A DNA stretch of 64,000 nucleotides from Arsenicicoccus sp. oral taxon 190 (GCF_001189535.1 NZ_CP012070.1:2418001-2482000); one strand, 5' to 3'; shown: positions 11,282 to 19,954, counted from the stretch's first letter. Translations and numbers: made by a program. The notes: generated by a model from the letters alone, not told the origin.

Positions 11282-13582
11282 ATGACGGACGTGGACCACG
11301 GCGCCCCTCGGCAGGGGAGCGAGGAGGCCGGCACCGGCGAGCAGCTGTCGCTGATCCGCTCGCGGGTGCGCGGCGAGCGCACCCTGCCCGGTGCCCGGCC
11401 GGACGCCACGACGGCCTCGCCGGAGCCGATCGCGCCCCAGGGCACCGTCACGCCTCCGGAGCCGGCCGCGCCCCGCGACCCCGTCGCCGAGGTGCTGGTC
11501 GACGTGCCGCTGGCCCACCTCGACCGCGCGTTCGAGTACTCCGTGCCCGTCGAGCTGGGCGAGCAGGCCGTCCCGGGCGCGCGGGTGCGGGTGCGCTTCG
11601 CGGGGCAGGACGTCGAGGGCTTCGTGGTCGCGCGCAAGGACGCCGCCGAGCACACCGGCCGGCTCGCGCCGCTGCGGCGGGTGGTCAGCCCCGAGCCGGT
11701 CCTCACCCCAGCCGTGCTCGCGACCTGCCGCGAGGTGGCGAGGAGGTATGCCGGCACGCTCTCCGACCTGCTGCGGCTGGCCGTGCCGCCGCGGCACGCC
11801 GCCGCCGAGCGGGCCCTCTCCGAGCGCCCCCCGACCGACGAGGGCACCACCCCGCCGCAGCCCCCCGACGCCGGGGCGTGGCGCGACCACCGGGCGGGGG
11901 AGGCCTTCCTGCGGCACGTCGCGCAGGGGGGAGCGCCATACGCCTCCTGGCTGGCGACGCCGAGCGGCGGGGACGCCGACGCGGACTGGCCCGCGCTGCT
12001 GGCCGTCGCCGCCGCCACGGCCCTGGCCGCAGGGCGCGGGGTGCTGGTCGTGGTGCCCGACCACCGGGACGTCGACCGCGTCGACGCCGCCCTCACCGCC
12101 GTGCTGGGCAAGGGGGCTCACGTGCGGCTGACCGCAGCGCAGGGCCCCCAGGCGAGGTACACCGCCTGGCTCAAGCTGCTGCGCGGGCACGTCCGGTGCG
12201 TGGTCGGGACCCGGGCCGCGATGTTCGCCCCGGTGCCCGACCTGGGGCTCGTCGCGTGGTGGGACGACGGCGACGACCTGCTCGCCGAGCCCCGCGCGCC
12301 CTACCCCCACGTGCGCGAGGTGCTGCTCGCCCGGGCCCGACGCGAGGGCGCGGCGGCGCTGAGCGGGGGATTCACCCGGTCGGTGGCGGTGCAGCGTCTC
12401 GTGGAGGAGGGCGTCATGGCCGTCGTCGCCGGCGACCCGGCGACGGTGCGCCGCCGCGCGCCCCGCGTCGTCGTGGCCGGGGAGGGCCATGAGCAGGAGC
12501 GCGACGCGGCCGCCGCCAGCGCTCACCTGCCGTCGCTGGCGTGGCGCACCGCCAAGGCCGCCCTGGCGCACGGGCCGGTGCTGGTGCAGGTGCCGCGCCG
12601 GGGCTACGCGCCGTCGCTGTCCTGCCAGGACTGCCGCGCCCCGGCCCGCTGCCCCGCCTGCCACGGCCCGCTCGCGCTCGGCGGCCGCGACGCGCCACCG
12701 CGGTGCCGCTGGTGCGGCAGCACCGTGGAGCGCTACGCCTGCCCGCAGTGCGAGGGCACCCGCCTGCGGTCCTCGGTCGTCGGGGCGCGGAGGACCGCCG
12801 AGGAGCTGGGGCGAGCCTTCCCGGGCGTCCCGGTGGTGGCCTCCGGCAGCGGCGAGGTCGTCGCGGCCGTGCCGGACCGGCCGGCGCTCGTCATCGCGAC
12901 GCCCGGCGCCGAACCGGTGGCCGAGGGCGGCTATGCCGCGGTGCTGCTGCTCGACGCCTGGGCCAGCCTGGACCGCCCCGACCTCGACGCGTCCGTGGAG
13001 GCGCTGCGGCGCTGGCTGGGGGCAGCCGCCCTCGCGCGGTCCGCCTCCGCCGGCGCCACCGCCGTGCTGTGCGGTGCCCCCGTCGACGTGCCGGTGCCAC
13101 CGGTCGAGGCGCTGGTGCGCTGGGACCCGGGCTGGCTCGCCGCCCGCGAGCTCGCGGAGCGGCGTGAGCTCGCTTTGCCACCCACCGTCGCCCTCGCTCG
13201 GCTCGAGGCCGAGCGGCACGCCCTGGCCGACGCCGTCGCCGCCGTGGGGCTCGCCGACACCGTCGAGCGCCTCGGGCCGCTGCCGGTGCCCCCCGCCCCC
13301 GCGGGCGGTCGCGCCGCCGGGAGCGGCAGAGCGTCCGGGAGCGGCCGCGCACCTGGGAGTGGCGGCGCACCTGGGACGGGACGAGCCTCCGGGAGCGGTC
13401 GCGCACCCGGGGTTAGCCGCGACGCCGAGGAGCGCCCGCGCCAGCGCATCCTTCTGCGCACCGACCACGCCCACGCCCTGGAGCTGGCGGACGCGCTGCG
13501 GGCGGTCCGCGCCACCCGCTCGGCGCGCAAGGAGCCCGAGACGGTCCACGTCGTCGTCGACCCGCCCGACGGCCTCGCCTGA
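11282..13582 (+). CDS. priA: Primosomal protein N' (PriA), actinobacterial ATPase-deficient type
   Basis: A 766-residue PriA homologue implicated in replication restart at forks. The two zinc-binding Cys clusters are clear at about residues 448-500 (CQDCRAPARCPAC, CRWCG, CPQCEG). The region where E. coli PriA has the Walker A P-loop (about residue 240 here) reads AAGRGVLVVVPD, with no GxGKT, as usual for actinobacterial PriA, so it is probably not an active helicase. Residues about 680-710 are a Gly/Ser/Arg/Ala repeat insertion encoded by an 18-base tandem repeat. ATG chosen after AGGAAAAGG. Confidence 0.9.
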   Translation: MTDVDHGAPRQGSEEAGTGEQLSLIRSRVRGERTLPGARPDATTASPEPIAPQGTVTPPEPAAPRDPVAEVLVDVPLAHLDRAFEYSVPVELGEQAVPGARVRVRFAGQDVEGFVVARKDAAEHTGRLAPLRRVVSPEPVLTPAVLATCREVARRYAGTLSDLLRLAVPPRHAAAERALSERPPTDEGTTPPQPPDAGAWRDHRAGEAFLRHVAQGGAPYASWLATPSGGDADADWPALLAVAAATALAAGRGVLVVVPDHRDVDRVDAALTAVLGKGAHVRLTAAQGPQARYTAWLKLLRGHVRCVVGTRAAMFAPVPDLGLVAWWDDGDDLLAEPRAPYPHVREVLLARARREGAAALSGGFTRSVAVQRLVEEGVMAVVAGDPATVRRRAPRVVVAGEGHEQERDAAAASAHLPSLAWRTAKAALAHGPVLVQVPRRGYAPSLSCQDCRAPARCPACHGPLALGGRDAPPRCRWCGSTVERYACPQCEGTRLRSSVVGARRTAEELGRAFPGVPVVASGSGEVVAAVPDRPALVIATPGAEPVAEGGYAAVLLLDAWASLDRPDLDASVEALRRWLGAAALARSASAGATAVLCGAPVDVPVPPVEALVRWDPGWLAARELAERRELALPPTVALARLEAERHALADAVAAVGLADTVERLGPLPVPPAPAGGRAAGSGRASGSGRAPGSGGAPGTGRASGSGRAPGVSRDAEERPRQRILLRTDHAHALELADALRAVRATRSARKEPETVHVVVDPPDGLA
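13319..13408 (+). repeat. 18-bp tandem repeat, 5 copies, inside priA
   Basis: Five degenerate 18-base units encode G-S-G-R-A-(S/P)-like hexapeptides in a linker near the PriA C-terminus. The frame is kept, and the units vary mostly at third positions. Confidence 0.85.
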
Positions 13583-13662
13583 GCGGCGCGGGAGACGGCG
13601 GAGGGGGCGCGGTGGGCGTTTCGACATACGGCTCCGGCGGGGGAGCGGGCAGGATGGGCCAG

Positions 13663-14292
13663 GTGACGCGACACACGACGGCCATGGTCTTCGACCTCGG
13701 ACAGGTCCTCATCGCGTGGGACCCGCTGCCCGCTGTGGCTGCCGGGGTGGGCGAGCAGCGGGCGCGCGCCTTCCTGCAGGCCGACGACTTCAGCTTCCAC
13801 GACTGGAACCTCACCCTCGACAAGGGCGTCCCCGTCGCCGAGGCGGAGGAGCAGGCCATCGAGCGAGCACCGCACTTCGCCGACGAGATCCGTTCCTACG
13901 CAGCAAACTTCGACAAGTCCCTGACCCACCAGATCAACGGGTCGGTGCAGCTGCTGCGGGAGCTCTACGACGCGAAGGTGCCGCTCTTCGCCCTCACCAA
14001 CTGGTCCAGCGAGCTGTTCGAGCGCTACGCCCGGCCGCGGTTCGCGTTCCTGGCCGGGTTCCTCGACATCGTGGTGTCCGGGGCGGAGGGCGTGATCAAG
14101 CCCGACCCGGCGATCTTCCACGTGCTGGAGCAGCGCATGGGCATCCCGCTGACGCAGTGCTGCTTCACCGACGACAACCCCCGCAACGTCCTGGCCGGGC
14201 AGGCCTGCGGCCTGGAGGCGGTCCGCTTTACCGGCCCCGAGCAGCTGCGGCGTGACCTGGTCGCCCGTGGAGCACCCCTGCGCCCCGCGTAG
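13663..14292 (+). CDS. HAD-family phosphatase (YihX-like)
   Basis: A haloacid-dehalogenase superfamily hydrolase of about 209 residues. The nucleophile motif FDLGQVLIAWDP has Asp at about residue 11 with Gly in place of the second Asp, as in the YihX/epoxide-hydrolase-like branch. FALTNWS (motif II), IKPDPAIF (motif III, Lys) and FTDDNPRNV (motif IV, Asp-Asp) follow in order. Substrate unknown; sugar phosphates are known for relatives. GTG at 13663 puts the motif at the usual distance; ATG 13654 or GTG 13612 would add residues without family match. Confidence 0.85.
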   Translation: MTRHTTAMVFDLGQVLIAWDPLPAVAAGVGEQRARAFLQADDFSFHDWNLTLDKGVPVAEAEEQAIERAPHFADEIRSYAANFDKSLTHQINGSVQLLRELYDAKVPLFALTNWSSELFERYARPRFAFLAGFLDIVVSGAEGVIKPDPAIFHVLEQRMGIPLTQCCFTDDNPRNVLAGQACGLEAVRFTGPEQLRRDLVARGAPLRPA

Positions 14293-14295
14293 ACT
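14290..14295 (+). promoter_or_regulatory. Candidate -10 box upstream of def
   Basis: TAGACT overlaps the stop of the HAD gene, 49 bases before the def start, and matches the TANNNT boxes elsewhere in the window. No -35 is evident. Confidence 0.3.
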
Positions 14296-14338
14296 GGCCC
14301 GGCCCACCCCAGCCCAGACCCGCGAGGACCGCCCCACC

Positions 14339-14902
14339 GTGTCAGTCATGGACATCCGCCTCTTCGGCGACCCGGTCCTGCGCACCCCGGCCGCGCCCGT
14401 CACCGACTTCGACGCGGAGCTGCGGGCGCTGGTGCGCGACCTGACCGACACCATGATCGACGCCCCTGGCGCCGGCCTCGCCGCCCCCCAGCTGGGGGTC
14501 AGCCTGCGGGTCTTCACCTACCACGTCGACGGGGTCCTCGGTCACCTCGTCAACCCGTCCCTGGACCTGTCCGAGGAGCAGCAAGAGGGCGCCGAGGGGT
14601 GCCTGTCGATCCCCGGCGTGCAGCTGCCCACGCGGCGGGCGATGCGCGTCGTCGCGACCGGCCAGGACATGCACGGCGAGCCAGTCCGCCTCGAGGGGTC
14701 CGAGCTGCTGGCCCGCTGCGTGCAGCACGAGACCGACCACCTGGACGGGGTGCTCTTCATCGACCGTCTCGACCCCGAGCAGCGGCGCCTCGCGATGCGC
14801 GCCATCCGGGAGGCCGAGTGGGCCGACGCCCCCGCGCCGACCGTCAAGACCAGCCCCCACCGCCAGGGCCCGCCCACCGGACAGTCAGCCTTCGGGCTCT
14901 AG
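14339..14902 (+). CDS. def: Peptide deformylase
   Basis: A 187-residue metalloenzyme that removes the N-formyl group from nascent proteins. The three motifs are intact: GAGLAAPQLG (about residues 44-53), EGCLSIPG (about 86-93, metal Cys) and HETDH (about 130-134, metal His and catalytic Glu). The GTG start 14339 is 11 bases after GAGGA; ATG 14348 would drop three residues and lies too far from it. It immediately precedes fmt, which adds the formyl group that Def removes, a conserved functional pair. Confidence 0.96.
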   Translation: MSVMDIRLFGDPVLRTPAAPVTDFDAELRALVRDLTDTMIDAPGAGLAAPQLGVSLRVFTYHVDGVLGHLVNPSLDLSEEQQEGAEGCLSIPGVQLPTRRAMRVVATGQDMHGEPVRLEGSELLARCVQHETDHLDGVLFIDRLDPEQRRLAMRAIREAEWADAPAPTVKTSPHRQGPPTGQSAFGL

Positions 14903-14910
14903 GAGCTGCC

Positions 14911-15837
14911 ATGCGCGTCGTCTTCGCCGGCACCCCGGCCGTCGCCGTCCCCAGTCTCGAGGCCCTCATCGGGTCCTCCCACGACGTCGTCGCCGTGCTG
15001 ACCCGACCCGACGCCCGGGCCGGGCGCGGCCGGTCGCTCGCCGCGTCGCCGGTCAAGCAGCGGGCCCTCGCCGAGGGCATCCCGGTGCTCACCCCCACGT
15101 CGCTGCGGGACGCCGAGGCGCAGGACGCGCTGCGGGAGCTGGCGCCGGACTGCTGCCCGGTCGTCGCCTACGGCACCCTCGTGCCCCGCGACGCCCTGCG
15201 GATCCCGGCCCACGGGTGGGTCAACCTGCACTTCTCGCTGCTGCCGGCCTGGCGCGGAGCCGCTCCCGTGCAGCGCGCCATCATGGCCGGCGATGAGATC
15301 ACCGGCGCGACGACCTTCCTGCTGGAGGAGGGCCTGGACACCGGCCCGGTGCTCGGCCGGATGACCGAGACGATCCGGCCGCAGGACACCAGCGGCGAGC
15401 TGCTGGACCGCCTCGCCGTCGCCGGGTCCGGGCTGCTCGTCGAGACCCTCGACGCGATCGAGAGCGGCGAGATCGAGGCGGTGCCGCAGCGGCACGACGG
15501 GATCTCCCAGGCGCCCAAGCTCACCGCTGCCGATGCCGAGGTCGACTGGTCCCGCCCGGCCTTCGCCGTGGACCGCCAGGTCCGCGGGTGCACCCCCGAC
15601 CCGGGTGCCTGGACGGTCTTCCGCGGCGAACGCCTCGGCCTCGGCCCGGTCCACCTCGACTCACGCCCCGACCTGGCCCCCGGGGAGATCGAGGCCGGCA
15701 AGCGCGACGTCGCGGTCGGCACCGGCACCGTCGCCGTCCGCCTGACGACCGTGCGGCCCCAGGGCAAGCGCGAGATGGCCGCGGCCGACTGGGCCCGCGG
15801 CGTGCGGATCACCGACCAGGACGTGATGGGCGCATGA
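14911..15837 (+). CDS. fmt: Methionyl-tRNA formyltransferase
   Basis: A 308-residue enzyme that formylates initiator Met-tRNA using 10-formyl-THF. The catalytic segment VNLHFSLLPAWRGAAPVQ (Asn and His) is near residues 106-123 and the catalytic Asp is in GLDTGPVL. The C-terminal tRNA-binding domain is present. AGGAG at 14901 lies just before the ATG. The stop overlaps the rsmB start by four bases (ATGA). Its formyl donor can be supplied by Fhs, encoded at 58413-60113. Confidence 0.97.
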   Translation: MRVVFAGTPAVAVPSLEALIGSSHDVVAVLTRPDARAGRGRSLAASPVKQRALAEGIPVLTPTSLRDAEAQDALRELAPDCCPVVAYGTLVPRDALRIPAHGWVNLHFSLLPAWRGAAPVQRAIMAGDEITGATTFLLEEGLDTGPVLGRMTETIRPQDTSGELLDRLAVAGSGLLVETLDAIESGEIEAVPQRHDGISQAPKLTAADAEVDWSRPAFAVDRQVRGCTPDPGAWTVFRGERLGLGPVHLDSRPDLAPGEIEAGKRDVAVGTGTVAVRLTTVRPQGKREMAAADWARGVRITDQDVMGA

Positions 15838-17357
15838 CCGGACGGCAACCCGACGGCCCTGGCCGCGCCGGCAGTCCCGGCAGCCCGGGCAGCCCGGGCA
15901 GCCCCGGCCGGCGTGGACCCCGCGCCCGCAGCGCGCAGCGACCCTCGGAGCGCTCGCGGTCAGGTGACCCGGCGCGCCTCGCCGCCTACACCGTGCTGCG
16001 CTCGGTCGACGACGGCGGCTACGCCAACCTCGAGCTGCCCGCGGTGCTGCGCGCCCACGGCCTGCACGGCCGGGACGCGGCGTTCGCGACCGAGCTCACG
16101 TATGGCGCCCTGCGCTGGCGCGGCCTCTACGACCCCGTCGTGGCCGACGCGTCCGGACGGGCCGTCACCGCGATCGACCCGCCGGTCCTGGACACGCTGC
16201 GGCTCGGCGCGCACCAGCTGCTCGCGATGCGGGTGCCCACGCACGCCGCCGTCGCCGAGACCGTCGGCCTCGCCCGGCAGGTCAACGGCGCCGGCGCCGC
16301 CGGTTTCGTCAACGCCGTGCTGCGGCGCGTCAGCGAGCGCAGCCGCGAGGAGTGGCTCGAGCGCGTGGTCCCCACCGGCGACCACCTCGAGGCCCTCGCC
16401 GTCGAGCACTCCCACCCCGAGTGGATCGTGCGGGCGCTGCGGACGGCCCTGCTCGGCCACGGCGTCGCCACCGCCGAGACGGTCGACGCCGAGCTGGAGG
16501 CGCTGCTGCGCGCCGACAACGACCCGGCCGAGGTCACCCTGGTCGCCCGGCCCGGGCTCGTGACCGTCGACGAGCTGGTGGCGCTCGGCGCCCGGCCGGC
16601 CCCGGTCTCCCCGGTCGGTGCGGTGCTGCCCGCCGGCGACCCGGGCTCCCTCGCTCCGGTGCGCGACGGTCGCGCCGCGGTGCAGGACGAGGGGTCCCAG
16701 CTCTTGGCGCTGGCGCTCGCGGCCGTGCCGGTCGAGGGCGACGACTACGACGAGGAGTGGCTCGACCTGTGCGCCGGGCCGGGAGGCAAGGCGGGGCTGC
16801 TCGCGGCGCTGTCCCTGGACCGGGCCTACCTGACCGCCAACGAGATCAGCCCGCACCGCGCCGACCTGGTCCGCAAGGGGCTGCGCGCCGCCGTCGCCGC
16901 CGGAGCCCGGGTCGAGGTGCGGGTGGCCGACGGCCGGGAGGTCGGGCTCGACGAGCCGGGCCGCTACGACCGCGTCCTCGTCGACGCGCCGTGCACCGGG
17001 CTCGGCGCGCTGCGCCGCCGCCCCGACGCCCGGTGGCGCCGCACCCCCGCCGACCTCGCCGCCCTGACCAGCCTGCAGCGCGAGCTGCTGGGGTCCGCGC
17101 TGGACGCCACCCGCCCCGGCGGGGTCGTCGGCTACGCCACCTGCAGCCCCCACGCCACCGAGACGGTCTACGCCGTCGCCTACGTGCTGCGGGACCGCGA
17201 CGACGTGGAGGTCCTGGACGCCCAGGCCGTGCTGCGGGAGGTCGCGCCGGGCATCGAGCTGGCGGGGGAGGGCCCGCACGCCCAGCTGTGGCCGCACCGC
17301 AACGCCACCGACGGGATGTTCCTGGCGCTGCTGCGCAAGCGGCCCGCCGACGGCTGA
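15834..17357 (+). CDS. rsmB: 16S rRNA (cytosine(967)-C(5))-methyltransferase
   Basis: A 507-residue rRNA methyltransferase. A NusB-like RNA-binding domain (about residues 45-180) is followed by a Rossmann SAM domain with LDLCAGPGGKAGLL; the catalytic DAPCTGLG Cys is about residue 386 and the second motif ATCSPH about 436. The first 40 residues are a disordered Gly/Ser/Pro and Arg-rich leader with a 9-base tandem repeat. The ATG at 15834 overlaps the fmt stop (ATGA), which supports this start. Confidence 0.94.
   Translation: MTGRQPDGPGRAGSPGSPGSPGSPGRRGPRARSAQRPSERSRSGDPARLAAYTVLRSVDDGGYANLELPAVLRAHGLHGRDAAFATELTYGALRWRGLYDPVVADASGRAVTAIDPPVLDTLRLGAHQLLAMRVPTHAAVAETVGLARQVNGAGAAGFVNAVLRRVSERSREEWLERVVPTGDHLEALAVEHSHPEWIVRALRTALLGHGVATAETVDAELEALLRADNDPAEVTLVARPGLVTVDELVALGARPAPVSPVGAVLPAGDPGSLAPVRDGRAAVQDEGSQLLALALAAVPVEGDDYDEEWLDLCAGPGGKAGLLAALSLDRAYLTANEISPHRADLVRKGLRAAVAAGARVEVRVADGREVGLDEPGRYDRVLVDAPCTGLGALRRRPDARWRRTPADLAALTSLQRELLGSALDATRPGGVVGYATCSPHATETVYAVAYVLRDRDDVEVLDAQAVLREVAPGIELAGEGPHAQLWPHRNATDGMFLALLRKRPADG
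15870..15905 (+). repeat. 9-bp tandem repeat, 4 copies, in the rsmB 5' end
   Basis: Four in-frame units of GGCAG(T/C)CC(C/G) encode (Gly-Ser-Pro)4 in the N-terminal leader of RsmB. Confidence 0.9.
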
Positions 17358-17369
17358 GAGCGACCCGGA

Positions 17370-17375
17370 TAGGGT
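17370..17375 (+). promoter_or_regulatory. -10 box of a leaderless rpe promoter
   Basis: TAGGGT is followed by 7 bases and then the GTG at 17383, the spacing expected if transcription begins at the start codon. Confidence 0.6.
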
Positions 17376-17382
17376 GGCCTGC

Positions 17383-18039
17383 GTGCAGATCTCGCCCAGC
17401 ATCCTGTCCGCGGACTTCGCCAACCTGCAGTCCGAGCTCGACCGCATCAGCAACGCCGACTGGGCGCACGTGGACGTCATGGACGCCCACTTCGTGCCCA
17501 ACCTGACGCTGGGGCTCCCGGTGGTCGAGGCGCTGGCGCGGGTGAGCCCGATCCCGCTCGACTGCCACCTGATGATCGAGGACCCGGACCGCTGGGCGCC
17601 GGAGTACGTCGAGGCGGGCGCCGGGTCGGCGACCTTCCACGTCGAGGCGGCCCGCGACCCGCGGGCGCTGGCCCGGGCGCTGCGGGCCGCGGGGGGCCGG
17701 GCGGGCATGGCCCTCAAGCCGGGGACGCCGTGGGCGCCATACGCGGAGCTGTTGCCGGACCTGGACATGGTGCTGGTCATGACGGTGGAGCCCGGCTTCG
17801 GGGGGCAGCGGTTCATGGCCGACCAGATGCCCAAGGTGCGCGAGGTCCGCGAGGCGGTGCGTCGGCACGGCGGCGAGGTGTGGATCCAGGTCGACGGAGG
17901 GGTCTCGGCGAGCACCATCGAGCAGTGCGCAGAGGCCGGCGCCGACGTGTTCGTGGCGGGCTCCGCGGTCTACGGCGCCGAGGACGCCGCCGCGGCGGTC
18001 ACCGAGCTGCGCGACCTGGTCCGGGGCCACGGGCACTGA
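17383..18039 (+). CDS. rpe: Ribulose-phosphate 3-epimerase
   Basis: A 218-residue TIM-barrel epimerase interconverting ribulose 5-phosphate and xylulose 5-phosphate. The N-terminus ISPSILSADFANL, the metal/catalytic HVDVMDAHFVPNLT-type segment (about residues 28-42), DCHLMIEDP and the phosphate-binding DGGVSASTI are all present. GTG 17383 is preferred over GTG 17374 because it leaves the TAGGGT box at leaderless spacing and matches the family N-terminus. Confidence 0.95.
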   Translation: MQISPSILSADFANLQSELDRISNADWAHVDVMDAHFVPNLTLGLPVVEALARVSPIPLDCHLMIEDPDRWAPEYVEAGAGSATFHVEAARDPRALARALRAAGGRAGMALKPGTPWAPYAELLPDLDMVLVMTVEPGFGGQRFMADQMPKVREVREAVRRHGGEVWIQVDGGVSASTIEQCAEAGADVFVAGSAVYGAEDAAAAVTELRDLVRGHGH

Positions 18040-18047
18040 CGGCCCGT

Positions 18048-18105
18048 TACGATTCATCTGTCCCTTTTCGCGACTCTGCGTACCTTTTGTTCTACGATGA
18101 GTAGA
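18048..18105 (+). promoter_or_regulatory. AT-rich promoter/operator region after rpe
   Basis: This stretch is markedly less GC-rich than its surroundings. It holds two TACGAT boxes (18048-18053, 18093-18098) and a perfect inverted repeat TCTAC-GATGA-GTAGA (18091-18105) that overlaps the second box. It looks like a regulated promoter for what follows (small ORF and/or hisEG). No regulator gene is adjacent. Confidence 0.5.
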
Positions 18106-18136
18106 CGACAGGGCGGACCAGCAAGGTGGTGACGAC

Positions 18137-18274
18137 GTGACCAGCACGGCAGTGGAGTACCTCCGTCGAGCACCGGCGCTGGCCCGGGGGCACGAGCGCC
18201 GGACCACCTATCCCGTGGTGGTCCCGCGACACGGACGCCGTCGGACCCCGGTCACCGGGAGCCGTAGGGTGTAG
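18137..18274 (+). CDS. Possible small basic protein upstream of hisE
   Basis: An open frame of 45 codons (VTSTAVEYLRRAPALARGHE..., ending TGSRRV) starts with GTG eight bases after AAGGTGG (18123-18129), downstream of the AT-rich promoter region. It is rich in Arg and has no recognisable domain or membrane segment. Third positions are less GC-biased than in neighbouring genes, which weakens the case. Its end overlaps the hisE -10 box (18265-18270). It could be a leader peptide, a small basic protein or chance. I do not recognise it. Confidence 0.3.
   Translation: MTSTAVEYLRRAPALARGHERRTTYPVVVPRHGRRRTPVTGSRRV
18265..18270 (+). promoter_or_regulatory. -10 box of a leaderless hisE promoter
   Basis: TAGGGT, then 7 bases, then the hisE GTG at 18278. 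Confidence 0.6.
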
Positions 18275-18277
18275 GTC

Positions 18278-18541
18278 GTGAAGACCTTCGACCAGCTGTT
18301 CGCCGAGCTCACCGAGAAGGCCACGACGCGGCCCGCAGGCTCCAGCACCGTGGCCGAGCTCGACCAGGGCGTGCACTTCATCGGCAAGAAGATCGTCGAG
18401 GAGGCCGCCGAGGTGTGGATGGCTGCCGAGCACGAGGGGCACGAGCGCACGGCCGAGGAGATCAGCCAGCTGCTCTACCACCTGCAGGTCCTCATGGTCG
18501 CCCGTGGCATCGGCCTGGACGACGTCTACACGCACCTGTGA
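18278..18541 (+). CDS. hisE: Phosphoribosyl-ATP pyrophosphohydrolase
   Basis: An 87-residue all-alpha MazG-like enzyme that hydrolyses phosphoribosyl-ATP to phosphoribosyl-AMP, step 2 of histidine synthesis. The metal-binding helix pair is visible in KKIVEEAAEVWMAAEHEG and EEISQLLYHLQVLM. Normal length. It is followed directly by hisG, which makes its substrate. GTG start fixed by the upstream TAGGGT box. Confidence 0.95.
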   Translation: MKTFDQLFAELTEKATTRPAGSSTVAELDQGVHFIGKKIVEEAAEVWMAAEHEGHERTAEEISQLLYHLQVLMVARGIGLDDVYTHL

Positions 18542-18573
18542 CCTCTCCCGCCACCTCACGGAGCCTGCCGCCC

Positions 18574-19452
18574 ATGCTGCGAGTTGCCATCCCCAACAAG
18601 GGATCTCTGTCCGAGCCTGCCTCCGCGATGATGAAGGAGGCGGGCTACGCGCAGCGCCGCGACACCAAGGAGCTGGTGCTGACCGACGTCGACAACGGCG
18701 TCGAGTTCTTCTACCTGCGCCCGCGCGACGTCGCCGTCTACGTCGGCGCCGGCACCGTCGACCTCGGCATCACCGGCCGCGACCTGCTGCTCGACTCCGG
18801 GTCGACGGCGGAGGAGGTGCTCTCGCTGGGGTTCGGCGGCTCGACCTTCCGGTACGCGGCGCCCGCCGGCAGCATGCAGTCCGTCGCCGACATCCACGGC
18901 CGTCGCGTCGCGACGTCGTATGCCGGCCTCGTGGGTCACCACCTGCACGACCGGGGCATCGAGGCCGAGGTGGTCCGGCTGGACGGTGCCGTGGAGACCG
19001 CCGTCACGCTGGGCGTCGCGGACCTCATCGCCGACGTCGTCGAGACCGGCACCACCTTGCGCAACGCGGGCCTGGAGGTCTTCGGGGAGCCGATCCTGCG
19101 CAGCGAGGCGGTGCTGATCCGGCGCACGCAGCCGTCGGCGGCGGCCGACGCCTCCGACGGTGCCGTGGCCGACGACGCCGCGGTCGACACCCTGTGCCGC
19201 CGGCTGCACGGCGTGCTCGTGGCGCGCCGCTACGTCCTGGTGGACTACGACTGCCCGGCCGAGCTGGTCGAGCAGGCCGTGGCGGTGACCCCGGGCCTGG
19301 AGTCCCCGACGGTGTCGCCGCTGCGCGACCCCGCGTGGGTGGCCGTGCGCTCGATGGTGCCCCGCCGCAGCACCAACGCCGTCATGGACGAGCTCTACCG
19401 CATCGGCGCCCGCGCGATCCTCGTCACCGACATCGCCGCCTGTCGTCTCTGA
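18574..19452 (+). CDS. hisG: ATP phosphoribosyltransferase (long form)
   Basis: A 292-residue enzyme joining ATP and PRPP, the first and feedback-controlled step of histidine synthesis. It starts MLRVAIPNKGSLSEPA as in mycobacteria and has GITGRDLL and the PRPP loop around ADVVETGTTLRNAG. The C-terminal ACT-like regulatory domain (about 215-292, ending ARAILVTDIAACRL) identifies the long, His-inhibited form. Residues about 188-205 hold an Ala/Asp-rich insertion. ATG 18574 follows CGGAG; a GTG at 18538 overlapping the hisE stop would add 12 poorly conserved residues. Confidence 0.95.
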   Translation: MLRVAIPNKGSLSEPASAMMKEAGYAQRRDTKELVLTDVDNGVEFFYLRPRDVAVYVGAGTVDLGITGRDLLLDSGSTAEEVLSLGFGGSTFRYAAPAGSMQSVADIHGRRVATSYAGLVGHHLHDRGIEAEVVRLDGAVETAVTLGVADLIADVVETGTTLRNAGLEVFGEPILRSEAVLIRRTQPSAAADASDGAVADDAAVDTLCRRLHGVLVARRYVLVDYDCPAELVEQAVAVTPGLESPTVSPLRDPAWVAVRSMVPRRSTNAVMDELYRIGARAILVTDIAACRL

Positions 19453-19459
19453 GGCTGCC

Positions 19460-19954
19460 GTGCCCGGACTCGAGAGCCGCGCCCCGGCGCCCTACGACCC
19501 CTTCCGACCGCGCCGCGGGCGGGCCGTCGCGCTGACCGGCGGGGTGCTCTCGCTGCTGCTGTTCTGCGTGCTGGCGGCGCTGATGCCGGGCGGGCCGCGC
19601 GGCTTCGGCGTGATGGACCGGCTGCTGCTGCTCGGGTGCGGGGTCGCGATCGCGGCGCTGCTGGCCCGTTACGCGGCGATCCGGGCGGACGTCGACGAGG
19701 ACGGCCTGGTGGTCCGCAACCTCGTCGTGAGGCGGCACATCGGGTGGCGCGAGATCGACGAGGTGAGGTTCGGTCACGGAGACCCCTGGGTGTCGCTGCT
19801 GCTGCACGACACCGAGGAGGTGGCGGTCATGGCGATCCAGCGGGCGGACGGGCTGACCTCCCGGGCCGAGGCCGCCCGGCTGGCCGCGCTGGTGGCGGCT
19901 CACCAGGACGACCCGGACCGGCCGGACGAGCCCGGCGGAGGTTCGGCCGACTAG
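19460..19954 (+). CDS. PH domain-containing membrane protein
   Basis: A 164-residue protein with two hydrophobic segments (about residues 25-43 and 53-69) followed by a bacterial PH-like beta domain (ADVDEDGLVVRNLVVRR to SLLLHDTEEVAVMAIQR, about 75-125). Such bPH proteins are common beside hisG in actinobacteria; function unknown, possibly membrane association. GTG 19460 has GAGG six bases upstream and lies eight bases after the hisG stop. Confidence 0.8.
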   Translation: MPGLESRAPAPYDPFRPRRGRAVALTGGVLSLLLFCVLAALMPGGPRGFGVMDRLLLLGCGVAIAALLARYAAIRADVDEDGLVVRNLVVRRHIGWREIDEVRFGHGDPWVSLLLHDTEEVAVMAIQRADGLTSRAEAARLAALVAAHQDDPDRPDEPGGGSAD

